Below, piece after piece: positions 17,213 through 27,286 of a stretch of DNA of 64,000 nt. Numbering within the stretch: the first letter of the stretch is position 1; each line of letters begins with the position of its first letter. A program made the translations under genes and the position numbers. The stretch comes from Arthrobacter silviterrae. GTDB taxonomy: Bacteria; Actinomycetota; Actinomycetes; Actinomycetales; Micrococcaceae. Location of the stretch: contig NZ_JAAKZI010000013.1 in assembly GCF_011045165.1 (NCBI RefSeq), positions 1-64,000 on the forward strand, given 5' to 3'. Below the pieces are notes generated by a model. The model ran no database searches. It worked only from the letters and a program-made list of their open reading frames with translations, and was not told the origin of the DNA.

Positions 17213-20200
17213 TTACCCGTCCCTGGCCTCGAGCAGCTCCGGCAGCCAGTCCGCGTGGAGCTCCTCGCGGCTGCCCACGCCCAGCTTGGAGTAGATCCTG
17301 TACAGGTGGCCCTCCACGGTGCGCTGGGAGATGGTGTAAATCTCGGCGATGTCGCGGTTGCTGCGGCCCTCATGCACCAGCAGGGCAATCTCCCGCTCCC
17401 GCGGCGTGAGCCCGGCCGCAACGGCCAGCTCCGCAACCGGGGCACTGCCCACGGCCTGCAGCGGGAACTTCAGCTCGCGCAGCTCCACCATCACCCCCGC
17501 CCGGCCCTTCGCATCCCCGCGCTCCGTGTAAATCCGCAGCGCGTACGCCAGGGCCTCAGCACCCAGAACCGCATTGTGCCCGGCCTGCGGCATGGCCGCC
17601 ACCCGTTCCAGCGCCACAGGATCCCCCGCCAGCAGCGCATGCGCCATGCGGTGCAGCATGGCCGCGGCCGGGCCGTCCCCCTCGCGGCTGATGTCCGCCA
17701 TCCGCTGGAGCATCTCCGTGCAGCCGGAACGCAGCAGGATGTCCAGGATGGCCAGCTCCACCGCCGTGGACCCGTGGCTGTGGGCCTTCTCCGCCAGCCC
17801 CTGCAGCCGGTGCCACGCCTTTTGCGTGGCCCGCTCGCCCTGCGGACCCGCAGTCATGGCCCGGGCCCCCACCGCGTACGACCTCGACAGCAGCCACAGC
17901 AGCCCCTCCCCCACGGACTTCTCCGCGTGCCCGGCCGCAAACTCCGCCGCCAGCGCCGCCGACCTCTCAACCTCCCCCGCCAGCGCACACGCATACGCGG
18001 CACTGGCCTGCGCAAACGGCAGCACCCGCACCGGGTCCTGGTCACCCAGGGCGGCCAGGCCGGCGTCGAACTTCACCAGCGACTCCCCCAGCCTGCCGGC
18101 GCCCATGGCCGCGAGCGCCTCCACCAGCCCCACCACGCCGTCCAGGTTTTCCCGGCCAAAACCCTGCAAGCCCGAGCCTCCCGGCGCGCCGCGTCCCCTC
18201 GGCCCCTCGGCCTTGATCTCCCGGGCCATGGCCAGCGCCTGCCCGTGCGCGCCCGTGGCGAACAGGAACAGCAGGTGCCAGCCGGTGAGGATGTTGCCCA
18301 GCACGCCCAGCCGACCCGGATGTTCGGCCAACAGCTGCCGGGCCCGAACAAAGTCCTGGTGTGCGCGGGCGTCGTCGCCCTCCATGGCCGCGTCCTGGGC
18401 CAGCAGCGCCGTGGCCGCAAACCGCACCTCGGGGTATTCCCCGTCCCGACCCGCCTGCTCCAGCGCCGCCCGCTGCCACCTGTCCAACTGCTCCCCCGCA
18501 TTGATGGCCACCAGCGCATCCACCAGCCCGGCCCCCTCCATGCGCGGCACCCGCAAGTCCGCGTACACCTTCCGCCATGCCGCTGCCGCCGCCTCCAGCT
18601 TTGACGGGACAAACCCCTCCAACACCCCAAGCACGACGGCGAGGCCCGCCACCGCGTCTATCCCGCCCTTTGTGCGGGCCTGGGCCAGCAGGGGTTCCAC
18701 GATGGCGCCGGCCTGCGTGTAGTGGTGCAGGGCGATGTGCGAAAGCGCCATCTCCTGCCGGGCGGCGAAGTCCAAGCTCTTGCCTGCGTCCGGGTCCTGC
18801 ACTTCGGCGGCCCGGTCAGTGACGGCGGCGGCCAGCCGCAGGGCCAGGGCGGGATTATTTCGGGCGTTGGCGATCCGGGCGGCCTGCAGCAGCTGCCGGT
18901 CCGATATGTGGCTTCCCGTGTCCAGGCTCCACCGGGCGCGGCCCAGCAGGGCGCCGGTGGTCAGCTGCGCGGTCCCCTGGAGTTCCTCAACGCGTTGTTG
19001 CAGCTGGCGGCTGCGCCCCGGCGGGATCCGCTCCCGCAGGCCGTGGCCCAGGATGGGGGCCGTGAGGCTGACCAGGCGGCGTGCCTGGTCGTTGGGCGCT
19101 GGGGCGCCTTGTGCCAGGGCTCCTTGGGCCAGCTCGCTTCGTGCTTGCGGGCGGGGCGTATCGAGGGTGAGCAGGCCGTCGGCCACCCGGCGCATGTCCA
19201 CCGCCGGGAACAGCTGTCGGAGCAGTCCCAGAGGAACGGGCTCGGCCAGGGCCACGGTTTCCAGCAGCGCCTGCTCCTCCTCCGTGAATTCGCGGAGCAC
19301 GGTTATGGCCAGCTCGCCCAGCGGTTCCCCCAACCGCGGTGCCGCCGGCTGCGCTGGGGTTTGCTGCGCTGAGGTTTGCTGAAGTGTGGCTCGCTGCCCG
19401 GCGGCTCGCTGCCCTGGGGCTGATTGAAGTGTGGCTGGTTGCCCTGCGACTGGCTGCCCTGGGGTCGACTGAAGGTCGGCCGGCTGTCCTGCGGCCGGCT
19501 GCCCCGCGGCTGGCCGAAGTGCAGCAGACTGCCCCGCGCCCGGCTGCACTGCACCCGGCTCCACTGCCGCGGGGTTCGGTGGCACCAGTTGCAGTTCCGC
19601 AGCGCGGGTCCGGGAAAACCGCCACACCCCGTGGTGCTGGCCCAGCGCGCCCGACTGTAGGGCGGCGTCGATCACGGTCTGCAGGAACAGCGGGTGCCCG
19701 CCCGTCACCCCGGCCAGGGCGTCCGCCGTGCTGGCAAGCACCTTGCCGCCCAGCCGCGCCTCGCAGGCGGCCTGCACCCGGGCCCGGGACAGCGGCAACA
19801 AGTGGTGCTGGGCCAGGAGGGTGTCGTCGGTGAAGAGCAGGCTGCCGGCCACGGGGCTGCTGCCCGGGCGGCACAGCAGCAGCATCTTCACGGTGCCGGA
19901 GAGGGCCAGCTGTTCCAGCACGGCGCAGCTGGCGGCGTCGATCCACTGGGCATTGTCCACCACCAGCAGCGGCTCGGCACCCCTCTCACGCACGTGCGAC
20001 TGCAAGCTGGCGTGCATGGCCTGGACCATGCCGAACGTGGTCCGGGCCAGGGCTCCGTCCAGTGCCATCGGGTGGCCCGCCGTACCCTCCGGGCCCGTCC
20101 CTCCGCCGGCCACCCCCGACAATCCGCGACTGTTTGCCTGGTTGTTTCCCTGGCTTCTTCCCTGGCCGCCGCCCTGTGTGCTGCCCATGGCCAGGAACAG

Positions 20201-20488
20201 TTCCAGCACCCCGAACGGCACGCCGGCCAGCAGCTGGTGGGCCTGCAGCCACCGCACGTCGCGGCCTCCCTCCAGTGCGGCCGCGGCTTCCCGGCCCAGG
20301 AACGACTTCCCCATGCCGATCCCGCCCATCACCAACGCCCCGACCAGCTGCGGATCCGCCAAAGTGGACAGGATGGCCCGGGTGCCGCCGTCGTGCATCA
20401 TTGGCGCGGCGGCACCCGGGGGAACCGAGGCGGCAGGCGGCCGGCGCCCGGCAAGTGTTGCGGGATGCGCGTGGGGCACCTGGCTCAC
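17213..20488 (-). CDS. Large ATPase LuxR-family regulator (array member 1)
   Basis: About 1091 residues, the LAL/MalT-like layout. A P-loop near residues 55-62 (GGIGMGKS) and a Walker B-like LLVVDNAQWID are followed by a long helical, probably TPR-like, middle. The C-terminal LuxR helix-turn-helix has LTPREREIALLVHEGRSNRD and ISQRTVEGHLYRIYSKLGV. Residues about 305-385 are an unusual repetitive linker rich in Ala, Gly, Gln and Pro (AGQPAAGQPA-type units). GTG 20488 overlaps the TGA of array member 2 by four bases (GTGA), so the two are translationally coupled. Such proteins usually bind an inducer and activate neighbouring operons, but no target is evident here. Confidence 0.88.
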   Translation of the reverse strand: MSQVPHAHPATLAGRRPPAASVPPGAAAPMMHDGGTRAILSTLADPQLVGALVMGGIGMGKSFLGREAAAALEGGRDVRWLQAHQLLAGVPFGVLELFLAMGSTQGGGQGRSQGNNQANSRGLSGVAGGGTGPEGTAGHPMALDGALARTTFGMVQAMHASLQSHVRERGAEPLLVVDNAQWIDAASCAVLEQLALSGTVKMLLLCRPGSSPVAGSLLFTDDTLLAQHHLLPLSRARVQAACEARLGGKVLASTADALAGVTGGHPLFLQTVIDAALQSGALGQHHGVWRFSRTRAAELQLVPPNPAAVEPGAVQPGAGQSAALRPAAGQPAAGQPADLQSTPGQPVAGQPATLQSAPGQRAAGQRATLQQTSAQQTPAQPAAPRLGEPLGELAITVLREFTEEEQALLETVALAEPVPLGLLRQLFPAVDMRRVADGLLTLDTPRPQARSELAQGALAQGAPAPNDQARRLVSLTAPILGHGLRERIPPGRSRQLQQRVEELQGTAQLTTGALLGRARWSLDTGSHISDRQLLQAARIANARNNPALALRLAAAVTDRAAEVQDPDAGKSLDFAARQEMALSHIALHHYTQAGAIVEPLLAQARTKGGIDAVAGLAVVLGVLEGFVPSKLEAAAAAWRKVYADLRVPRMEGAGLVDALVAINAGEQLDRWQRAALEQAGRDGEYPEVRFAATALLAQDAAMEGDDARAHQDFVRARQLLAEHPGRLGVLGNILTGWHLLFLFATGAHGQALAMAREIKAEGPRGRGAPGGSGLQGFGRENLDGVVGLVEALAAMGAGRLGESLVKFDAGLAALGDQDPVRVLPFAQASAAYACALAGEVERSAALAAEFAAGHAEKSVGEGLLWLLSRSYAVGARAMTAGPQGERATQKAWHRLQGLAEKAHSHGSTAVELAILDILLRSGCTEMLQRMADISREGDGPAAAMLHRMAHALLAGDPVALERVAAMPQAGHNAVLGAEALAYALRIYTERGDAKGRAGVMVELRELKFPLQAVGSAPVAELAVAAGLTPREREIALLVHEGRSNRDIAEIYTISQRTVEGHLYRIYSKLGVGSREELHADWLPELLEARDG

Positions 20489-23193
20489 CCCCCGACGAGG
20501 TCCAGCAGCGGCCCCAACTCTTCGCGGTTGGTGACGTGGAGCTTGGCGTATGCCTGGTAGAGGTGGCCCTCCACGGTGCGGACGGAAACGCCCACGGATT
20601 CGGCGATGTCACGGTTGCTGGCGCCCGCCGCGGCCAGGGCGGCCATGGCGGCCTCGCGCCCCGTGAGCCGGGCCCGCAGCCGCGGTCCGGCGAGTTCCGG
20701 CGGCAATGTCACCAGGCGCTGGAGCTGGTGGCGAATGCCGCGGACGGACGCGGCGGGCGCCAGGGCCAGGGCCTGCCGGGCGGCGGCGAGCGCCAGGGCC
20801 GGGAAGTCCATGCGGCTGGCGAGCTCCACAGCCTGCACCAGTACCTCGCTGTCCTGCGACAACAGGCCCTTGGCGTAGACGCCCGCCGCCTCGGCCAGCG
20901 GGCCCTGCTGCTCCGCCGCGACGTTGTGGAGGGCCATGCAGTCTTCCTTGCCGCGGGCCTTGGTGGTGGCCTTGCTGCTTTGCGTGCCGAGCTTGGTGAG
21001 CAGGGTGAGCATGCGCTGGAGCGGGAGGTCGCCTTCGGGCCAGGTGTCGAGGATTTGGGTTGCTGTTTCTGTTGGGGCTTTCGGGGCGTTCGGGGCTGGT
21101 GCCGCGTTGGCTGGTGCCGCATTGGCCGTTGCCGCCGCGCCGCCGTCGGGCAGGCTGGCGGTCTGGGCGGCCAGGCACTGGGCCAGCGTCCGGTACAGGG
21201 CCGGGACCGCCGGGCTGGCGTGGACCGCGTTGAGGAGGGCCGTGATTCCGTCCGGCGAGCCGGGAGCAGTGTCCGCACCGGCCATTGCACTGGAGGGGCC
21301 GCGCGTCGTACTGGCGTCACGGTCTACACCGGAGGCACTCCCGTCGCGGGCCCCGCCCAGCATGCCGAGGCAGTGGCGGCCGGCGATCCGCGCCACGGCA
21401 TCCCATCCCTGTTCCGGGGTGCGCGACAACTGTGCCGCGCCCCTGTCCAACAGCTCCAGGGCCTGCTCGTAATGTCCGCGGAATGCCTGGATGAGCCCGT
21501 GCGCCACCTCAATCGCGGCGCATTCGGCACCCCCGGCCACCACGCCCTGCTGGAGGCAGTCGGCCATGAGTTCGTCCAGCCTGCGCCATTCGCCGCCGGC
21601 CACATACACGCGCATCAGGCTGCCCACCAGGCCCGGGCCCACGCCCGTTCCCAGGGCGGTCCCGAGGGCGGCGGCCACCTGGAGGGCGTCGTCCTGGTGC
21701 CCGGCCAGGGAGAGCGACTCCGCCCGGCGGCCCGCCAACACAGCCTCCTCCGGCAGGCAATTGCCGAGATCCGCCGGCAGCGCGCCCGCCACAGTGTCCG
21801 ACACCCAGCCCGGGCTCGCAGCCACCTCCGCCGGCAGCACCCGGTCCGGCGATGCCTGCTGCAGCACCCGCGCCAGCGCCGGGTGCGCCACGGTGAGGAG
21901 CTGCCGGCCGCCGCCGGCAAAGCGGAGATCGCCCGATTCAAACAGGGCATCCACCTCCTCCGCCGGGAAGCGCTCCAGCAGCATGGACACCGGAATGCTG
22001 CCCGCCTGCCCCACCAGTTCAAGGATTTCCCGGCTGCCGTTGGTGGCGTTCACCAGCCGCGCTGCCTGGGGTGCCGGCTGTGCTTGCTGTGCCGCCTGTT
22101 GTGCCGCCTGAGGCACGACGCCGGCGCCCGTCGGGTGTGTTTCGAAATCTGCGGTGAATGCCGAATTAAACGCTTCGTTGACGGCCGTGTTGAAGGCCGT
22201 GCCGGATGCGGCGGCCGGGCCGTTCCACACCCAGATGCCGTGGGTCCGCAAAAAAGCGCCGTCTGCAACGCCCTGGTGCAGCAGCGCCTTCAGCTGGAAC
22301 GGGTTCCCGCACGACTCTCGCCATAGCAGGCTTGTCACGGCCAGCGAGCACGGGCCGGCCAGCTCGCTTTGGACGAAATTGCGGGTTTCGGCCGCGTCCA
22401 GGGCGGACACGTCCAGGCGCAGCAGCCGGCCGTCGCGCCACAGCCGCGAAAATTCCTGCGGCAGGGCATCCACCCTGCGGCAGCCCAGCACCAGGCGGAT
22501 GTCGCCGTTGGCAGCGAGTTCGGACAGGGCCAAGGCGGACCAGCTGTCCGCGTTGTCGGCGTTGTCCACTGCCACCACGCATCCGTCTGTGAGGTTTGCC
22601 CTCAGGGCCTGCATCACCACGCCTAGCAGTGGGCTGCCCGGGGTGGTGGACGGGATAGTGGGCGGGTTGCCGTACGGGGCTTCCGTCGGAGTGCCATACG
22701 GGCTGCCGGCCGGACCTCCAGCCCGGCTTGGCTCCAACGGCGACGCCGGCCCCATCAACAGGCTGAGCATGCCGAAGGGCACCCGGCTCGCAAAGGGCGT
22801 GCCCCGCAGGTACTGGAACGCGGTGCCCTCGGGCAGGCCGGCCAGCACCTGGTGAATCAGCGCTGTCTTCCCCACGCCGCCCGGGCCGGTGACAACCGCC
22901 CCCAGCCAGCCGGCGTCGTGCATCAAGGCGTCAAGCGCAAGGGCACTCTGGAGGGTGGCTGAGATGGTTGGGGCGGCTTTTTTACTGGGGGGAGCCGACG
23001 ACGGCTGGGGGAAAGCCTTGGTCTCAAAAGGCTTGTCCGCCGCCGGCTCCGAATCGGGAGCTTGGCGTTTGCCACCAAGCTTTTTCTTCCGCCGGTCTGC
23101 CCGCACGTCAGTATTTGCCTTCTGCAGCTGGTGCGCCCCGGGGCTCTGTATTCCCCCAGTGAACTGCACCACCGCGTGCGTTGATTGAGACAT
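20485..23193 (-). CDS. Large ATPase LuxR-family regulator (array member 2)
   Basis: About 902 residues from ATG 23193, which follows AAGG closely; GTG 23208 is an alternative. A basic, disordered N-terminus (ADRRKKKLGGKRQ) precedes an intact P-loop, VVTGPGGVGKTALIHQ, near residues 103-110. DGCVVAVDNADNADSW is the Walker B region. The middle is Ala/Leu-rich and helical. The C-terminal helix-turn-helix is LTGREAAMAALAAAGASNRD followed by VSVRTVEGHLYQAYAKLHV. It is coupled to member 1 by a four-base overlap. Upstream lies a 1.3 kb repeat island, so its promoter is probably within or near those repeats. Confidence 0.87.
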   Translation of the reverse strand: MSQSTHAVVQFTGGIQSPGAHQLQKANTDVRADRRKKKLGGKRQAPDSEPAADKPFETKAFPQPSSAPPSKKAAPTISATLQSALALDALMHDAGWLGAVVTGPGGVGKTALIHQVLAGLPEGTAFQYLRGTPFASRVPFGMLSLLMGPASPLEPSRAGGPAGSPYGTPTEAPYGNPPTIPSTTPGSPLLGVVMQALRANLTDGCVVAVDNADNADSWSALALSELAANGDIRLVLGCRRVDALPQEFSRLWRDGRLLRLDVSALDAAETRNFVQSELAGPCSLAVTSLLWRESCGNPFQLKALLHQGVADGAFLRTHGIWVWNGPAAASGTAFNTAVNEAFNSAFTADFETHPTGAGVVPQAAQQAAQQAQPAPQAARLVNATNGSREILELVGQAGSIPVSMLLERFPAEEVDALFESGDLRFAGGGRQLLTVAHPALARVLQQASPDRVLPAEVAASPGWVSDTVAGALPADLGNCLPEEAVLAGRRAESLSLAGHQDDALQVAAALGTALGTGVGPGLVGSLMRVYVAGGEWRRLDELMADCLQQGVVAGGAECAAIEVAHGLIQAFRGHYEQALELLDRGAAQLSRTPEQGWDAVARIAGRHCLGMLGGARDGSASGVDRDASTTRGPSSAMAGADTAPGSPDGITALLNAVHASPAVPALYRTLAQCLAAQTASLPDGGAAATANAAPANAAPAPNAPKAPTETATQILDTWPEGDLPLQRMLTLLTKLGTQSSKATTKARGKEDCMALHNVAAEQQGPLAEAAGVYAKGLLSQDSEVLVQAVELASRMDFPALALAAARQALALAPAASVRGIRHQLQRLVTLPPELAGPRLRARLTGREAAMAALAAAGASNRDIAESVGVSVRTVEGHLYQAYAKLHVTNREELGPLLDLVGG

Positions 23194-23569
23194 CTGAGAC
23201 CTTCTCACGCTTCATGTCCGGTGGAATGACATAAGTAAACGTCTGTATAGGTCTCCGCTGCACCAGTGAGCTGTACGTGTTTTCACAGGAAATTCCAAGC
23301 CCTGGGGGGCCAGACTACTTGGACAGGTACTTGTTTTTTCGATTTGGACTACTTGGTTTTTGGGCTGATGGCGGCCGGGCTGGTGCTCATGGTGCCCGTG
23401 GGGCCAGTGTTATGGTCACCAACGGACTAAGTGAGTGGTGCGAGTACGCAAGTGTTTGGGGACTACGTGTGCAATGGTGGCGGCCTCTTGGTTCCTGCTT
23501 GCTTGCGGACCTCCCGGGATTCGATGGTGCAGCACCTGCGGGGTCGCCGGCCTCCGAATTTCCCCTCGA

Positions 23570-23960
23570 GTATGCAGCGATGGCGACTTAGACCCGGCCT
23601 ATGTCGCCATCGCTGCATACTCACCGGCCAGTCGGTGTCTCAAAGGTGCCGATCCGATCCTCGAGTTCGCGCCGGCCAACTATATCTGTACATTCGGAGT
23701 CCGTTTGCGCCTCCTCCCCACCATTGCTGATTCGATGATGCAGCACCTGCGGGGTCGCCGCCCTCCCAAGAATCGACGGTGCAGCACCTGCGGGGTCGCC
23801 GCCCTCCCAAGAATCGACGGTGCAGCACCTGCGGGGTCGCCGCACTCCCAAGAATCGACGGTGCAGCACCTGCGGGTTGTGCACCAAAAAGGTCGCAGGA
23901 GCTGCACCACCGATTGTCGCGGGCGCCATTTGGGCACTCGGTGATTGAGCCTGTCGAAAT
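23570..23960. repeat. Composite repeat, copy 1 (four 41-bp units)
   Basis: Begins with a perfect 18-bp inverted repeat (GTATGCAGCGATGGCGAC at 23570-23587, complement at 23603-23620). Then come about 120 bp of spacer and four tandem 41-bp units starting at 23740, 23781, 23822 and 23863 (GCAGCACCTGCGGGGTCG at each start). An inverted GGTCGCAGGAGCTGCAC and a tail with GATTGAGCCTGTCGAAATC close the copy. It is non-coding: ORFs inside follow the repeat and resemble nothing. Confidence 0.85.
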
Positions 23961-23995
23961 CCTCTCCCCCTGGCCCCGAATTTCCCCTCGAGTCA

Positions 23996-24343
23996 GCAGC
24001 GATGGCGACTTAGACCCGTCCTATGTCGCCATCGCTGCATACTGACCGGCCAGTCGGTGCCTCAGAGGTGCCAATCCGATCCTCGGCGACCACGGCGACC
24101 CACCGTATCTGTACCTTCGGAGTCCGTTTGCGCCTCCTCCCCACCATTGCTGATTCGATGGTGCAGCACCTGCGGGGTCGCCGCCCTCCCAAGAATCGGT
24201 GGTGCAGCACCTGCGGGGTCGCCACCCGCCCAAGATTCGGTGGCGCAGCTCCTGCGGGCCATGCACCAAAAAGGTCGCAGGAGCTGCACCACCGATTGTC
24301 GTGGGCGCCGTTTGGGCACTCGGTGATTGAGCCTGTCGAAATC
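23996..24343. repeat. Composite repeat, copy 2 (three 41-bp units)
   Basis: Same architecture as copy 1: palindrome arms at 23996-24009 and 24025-24038, spacer, then 41-bp units starting at 24163, 24204 and 24245, the inverted closing motif, and the GATTGAGCCTGTCGAAATC tail. The distance to the next palindrome is exactly 41 bp shorter than in copy 1, matching the loss or gain of one unit. Confidence 0.85.
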
Positions 24344-24376
24344 CGGGTCCCGGCCGCCGAATTTCCCCTCGAGTCA

Positions 24377-24511
24377 GCAGCGATGGCGACTTAGACCCGG
24401 CCTATGTCGCCATCGCTGCATACTCACGCGCTCGCAGAGCTCGCTGCTCGACCACCGGGGCGTGCGTTCCGGGGTCTCGACGCGCTCGCAGGGCTCGCTG
24501 CTCGACCACCG
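24377..24511. repeat. Partial composite repeat and 3' short direct repeats
   Basis: A third palindrome (arms 24377-24390 and 24406-24419) is present without the 41-bp units. It is followed by two imperfect copies of a roughly 40-bp sequence built on GAGCTCGCTGCTCGACCACC or its variant. The same short repeat recurs at 59.77-59.93 kb. Confidence 0.75.
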
Positions 24512-24515
24512 GCCC

Positions 24516-27281
24516 CTATTTCCCGATCACCAAGGCCAGTTCGCTGCGGGCCGTGATTCCCAGCTTTCCGTAGCTGCGGTACAGGTGGCCCTCCACGGTG
24601 CGCACCGAAACGTGCAATTGGGCGGCGATGTCCTTGTCCGTCAGGCCGTCCGCAGCCAACTGCGAAATCTCCAGTTCGCGGCGGGTCAGCAGCTCCTTGA
24701 CGGCCAGCGCGCCGGCCTGCGTCTGGGGATCCGCCGCGAGCCCCAGTGCCACGCGCGCACGGACCAGCCCGGACCTTGCAAAGTGGGCCACCGAGCCGTG
24801 GCGCCCCTGAACGGACCGGGACTCCGCCAGCTGGAACGCCGTCGTGGCCAATCGGAACATTTCCGTGGCCATGAGCCGTTCGGCCGCATCCAGCATTCCG
24901 TGCCCCGTTCCCTCCTCCACAGCCCTTCCAAATCCGGCCAGCGCCGCAGCCCAGGGGCCCTCCATGCGTTCGGCCACCCGTCTCAGCCGCGGGCTTACCG
25001 CGTCCACGTCAAAGTCCAATGCGAGCACCAGGGCGTTGATTTCGGCCAGCACCATCCCCCTGTCCGCCCACTGGTCGGCGATGGCGGTCAGCTCGGCCGG
25101 TACGCCGCCGTCGTACTTTTTGCCGTTCGCACCCCGGCGCCGCGCGGCCTCCAAATGCCCCCGGCCCGCCGCTAGATAGGCGCCCTCATAGGAGGACGTC
25201 ACGAACATGCCGTGGTCCGGCCGGTACTGGCCCAGCAGCCTGAGCGCCTCCTCCCGCTCCCCCAGCGCAGCCGCCACATAAAACGTCACCGCCGTGCAGC
25301 AGCCGGCCAGGTGCTGCGGATCGCTGGCCGCCAGGGCGTCCCCGGCAGCGCCCAGCGAGGCCAGCGCCTCCGCCAGCCGCCCCTGCCGCAGCAGCATCAG
25401 CCCGCGGGCGGCCGCCGCGCTGCCCCCAAAACTGACGACGGCGGCCGGCAGGTCGGTGTCCACGGCACGGAGCAGATCCGCCACCTGGCCCCATTCGCCG
25501 GCCGCCAGCGACGCGCACAGCATTCGTTCGAGGATGGTTTCCGGGACAAAAAACACCTCGTGGCCCTCGGTTTGCCGGATGGCCAGGGCTTCCGACGCCC
25601 GCGCCATCCCCTGGACCGGCAGGCCCCCGGCGGTGAGGCGCTCGGCTTCCAGGGCCAGCATTATGGCACGGTTGATCCAAAACTCGGGATCATTTGTGCG
25701 TTCCGGAATGGCCAGGGCCCGTCCCGCCAGCAGGCCCAGCTGCTGGTAGTCGCCCTGCCGTGAAAGCGTCAGCGCGTCCAGCACCTGGGCGCGGCCGTCG
25801 GCCTGCGCGCGGATGATCGCCGCATTGGCCGGATCCTCCAGGGCCAGCCGCTCCCCGGCCACCCGCACGGCTTGCCCGCTGGCGAAGCCGAGCTCCGCCG
25901 GCTCCCGCATTGCTGCACGCGTCTCTGCCCGGACCAGCACGCCCACCAGCAGTTCACTGACATTCGTGGCCCGTTCCTCCGCACCGTCCAGCAGTTCCGC
26001 CGCCTTGGCGTAATTGCCCAGGTTGTAGTGCGCGCGGGCCTTCACCGCCCGCGCCCGCTGGGTGTACCCGGTTCCCGTTACCGCCCCGGCCAGACGCAAG
26101 GCCAGCGGCGACTGGAACAGCTTGGAGGCAAACATGGCCGCCAGAAGCAGCTTGTCGCTGGGGACCTGTTCGCTGTTGTCCAGGGCCCACACCACGCGCC
26201 GGATCAACGCCTGCGGCAGGAAGCTGTCCGCCTGCACGCGCTCCTCCAGCTGCCGATGGAGGATCAGGCTCTCGGCGCGGGGCACCATGGTGCGGATGAT
26301 GTCCCCGTAGATGGGATTGATCAGCTGGATCTGCCCCGACCCGGTCAGCGAGGCGTGGACCAGATGCCGCTCCCGCAGTTCGGCCAGCGCCTCCCGGCCG
26401 GCAATGTCGGCAATGACCGCCGCGGACACCGGCTCCGAAAGGGCCACCAGGTTCAGGCTGTGGCGGGCCTGCGGCGACAAGCCCCGCAATTGCATCCTGA
26501 CCACGTCCTGCAAGGCGCGCCCCTGCGGCCGGCCTTCCGGCGGGGCCAGCCACACGCCGCTGCGCTTCTTCACCCAGCCGTTTTCAACCGCATCCGCCAT
26601 GAGCAGCCACATCAACAGCGGGTTGCCGCCGGCGCTGGACCAGAAGTACCAGCTGGTGCCCGGCGCCATCCTCCCGCCCAGCACGCCCACACAAAATTCA
26701 TGCCCGGCGTCCCGGTCCAGCGGCTGGAGCTGGATCTTTTCGGCCAGTCCGTCATGCCACAGCTGCGGCAGCGGATCCACAGGTTCTCGCAGTGGCCGGT
26801 GCGAGACCACCAGCTTGGCACTGCCCGATTGGGCCAGGCTTACCGCCACTTCCGCCGTCGAGCGGTCAATGAAATCACCCTCATCAATGGCCAGCAGGGG
26901 CATGCCGGCCGCCTCGCCCGTGGCGCGGCTGATTTCTTCCGAGCGTTCGGCGAAGAGCCCCAGCATTTCCCGGATGGCGTCGATGTGGGAGACCACCAGG
27001 GTGGCGGTGGCACGCTTGAGGTAGGGGGCCAGCACGCCGAAGGGGACCGCGGAGAGGGAGGGCGTGCCGTGCAGGAAGATGACAGGCGCATTTCCGGGGG
27101 CCGAGGCGGCAAGGCGCCGCAGGATGGACGTTGTGCCCAGGCCCATGTCCGCGGCCAGGAACACGGCGCGGCACTGCCGGTCCAGCAGCCGCCCGGTGAT
27201 TTCGGCCAGTTCCGTGTCGCGGCAAAACGGTTCCCCCAGTGCCTGGCCCGTTTGCCTGCGCACTCCCGGTCGGGACACCAT
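24516..27281 (-). CDS. Large LuxR-family regulator with degenerate P-loop (array member 3)
   Basis: About 921 residues with the same plan as its neighbours. At the place of the Walker A motif it reads AADMGLGTTSILRR (residues 43-56): the invariant Lys before Thr/Ser is replaced by Thr, so ATP binding is doubtful. The Walker B-like PLLAIDEGDFID is retained. The middle is helical. The C-terminus has LTRRELEISQLAADGLTDKD and VSVRTVEGHLYRSYGKLGI, a complete LuxR DNA-binding domain. ATG 27281 lies five bases after the stop of member 4 with no clear ribosome site, suggesting coupling. It may act as an ATP-independent or partner-dependent regulator. Confidence 0.86.
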   Translation of the reverse strand: MVSRPGVRRQTGQALGEPFCRDTELAEITGRLLDRQCRAVFLAADMGLGTTSILRRLAASAPGNAPVIFLHGTPSLSAVPFGVLAPYLKRATATLVVSHIDAIREMLGLFAERSEEISRATGEAAGMPLLAIDEGDFIDRSTAEVAVSLAQSGSAKLVVSHRPLREPVDPLPQLWHDGLAEKIQLQPLDRDAGHEFCVGVLGGRMAPGTSWYFWSSAGGNPLLMWLLMADAVENGWVKKRSGVWLAPPEGRPQGRALQDVVRMQLRGLSPQARHSLNLVALSEPVSAAVIADIAGREALAELRERHLVHASLTGSGQIQLINPIYGDIIRTMVPRAESLILHRQLEERVQADSFLPQALIRRVVWALDNSEQVPSDKLLLAAMFASKLFQSPLALRLAGAVTGTGYTQRARAVKARAHYNLGNYAKAAELLDGAEERATNVSELLVGVLVRAETRAAMREPAELGFASGQAVRVAGERLALEDPANAAIIRAQADGRAQVLDALTLSRQGDYQQLGLLAGRALAIPERTNDPEFWINRAIMLALEAERLTAGGLPVQGMARASEALAIRQTEGHEVFFVPETILERMLCASLAAGEWGQVADLLRAVDTDLPAAVVSFGGSAAAARGLMLLRQGRLAEALASLGAAGDALAASDPQHLAGCCTAVTFYVAAALGEREEALRLLGQYRPDHGMFVTSSYEGAYLAAGRGHLEAARRRGANGKKYDGGVPAELTAIADQWADRGMVLAEINALVLALDFDVDAVSPRLRRVAERMEGPWAAALAGFGRAVEEGTGHGMLDAAERLMATEMFRLATTAFQLAESRSVQGRHGSVAHFARSGLVRARVALGLAADPQTQAGALAVKELLTRRELEISQLAADGLTDKDIAAQLHVSVRTVEGHLYRSYGKLGITARSELALVIGK

Positions 27282-27286
27282 TGCCG

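Noticed and set aside
23740-24260. CRISPR-like array in the 41-bp repeats
   Set aside because: The units adjoin each other with no spacers, vary in number and carry no cas genes nearby. They are tandem repeats, not a CRISPR array.
23621-24394. Small ORFs in the repeat island
   Set aside because: The translations repeat with the DNA unit in several frames and resemble no protein family.
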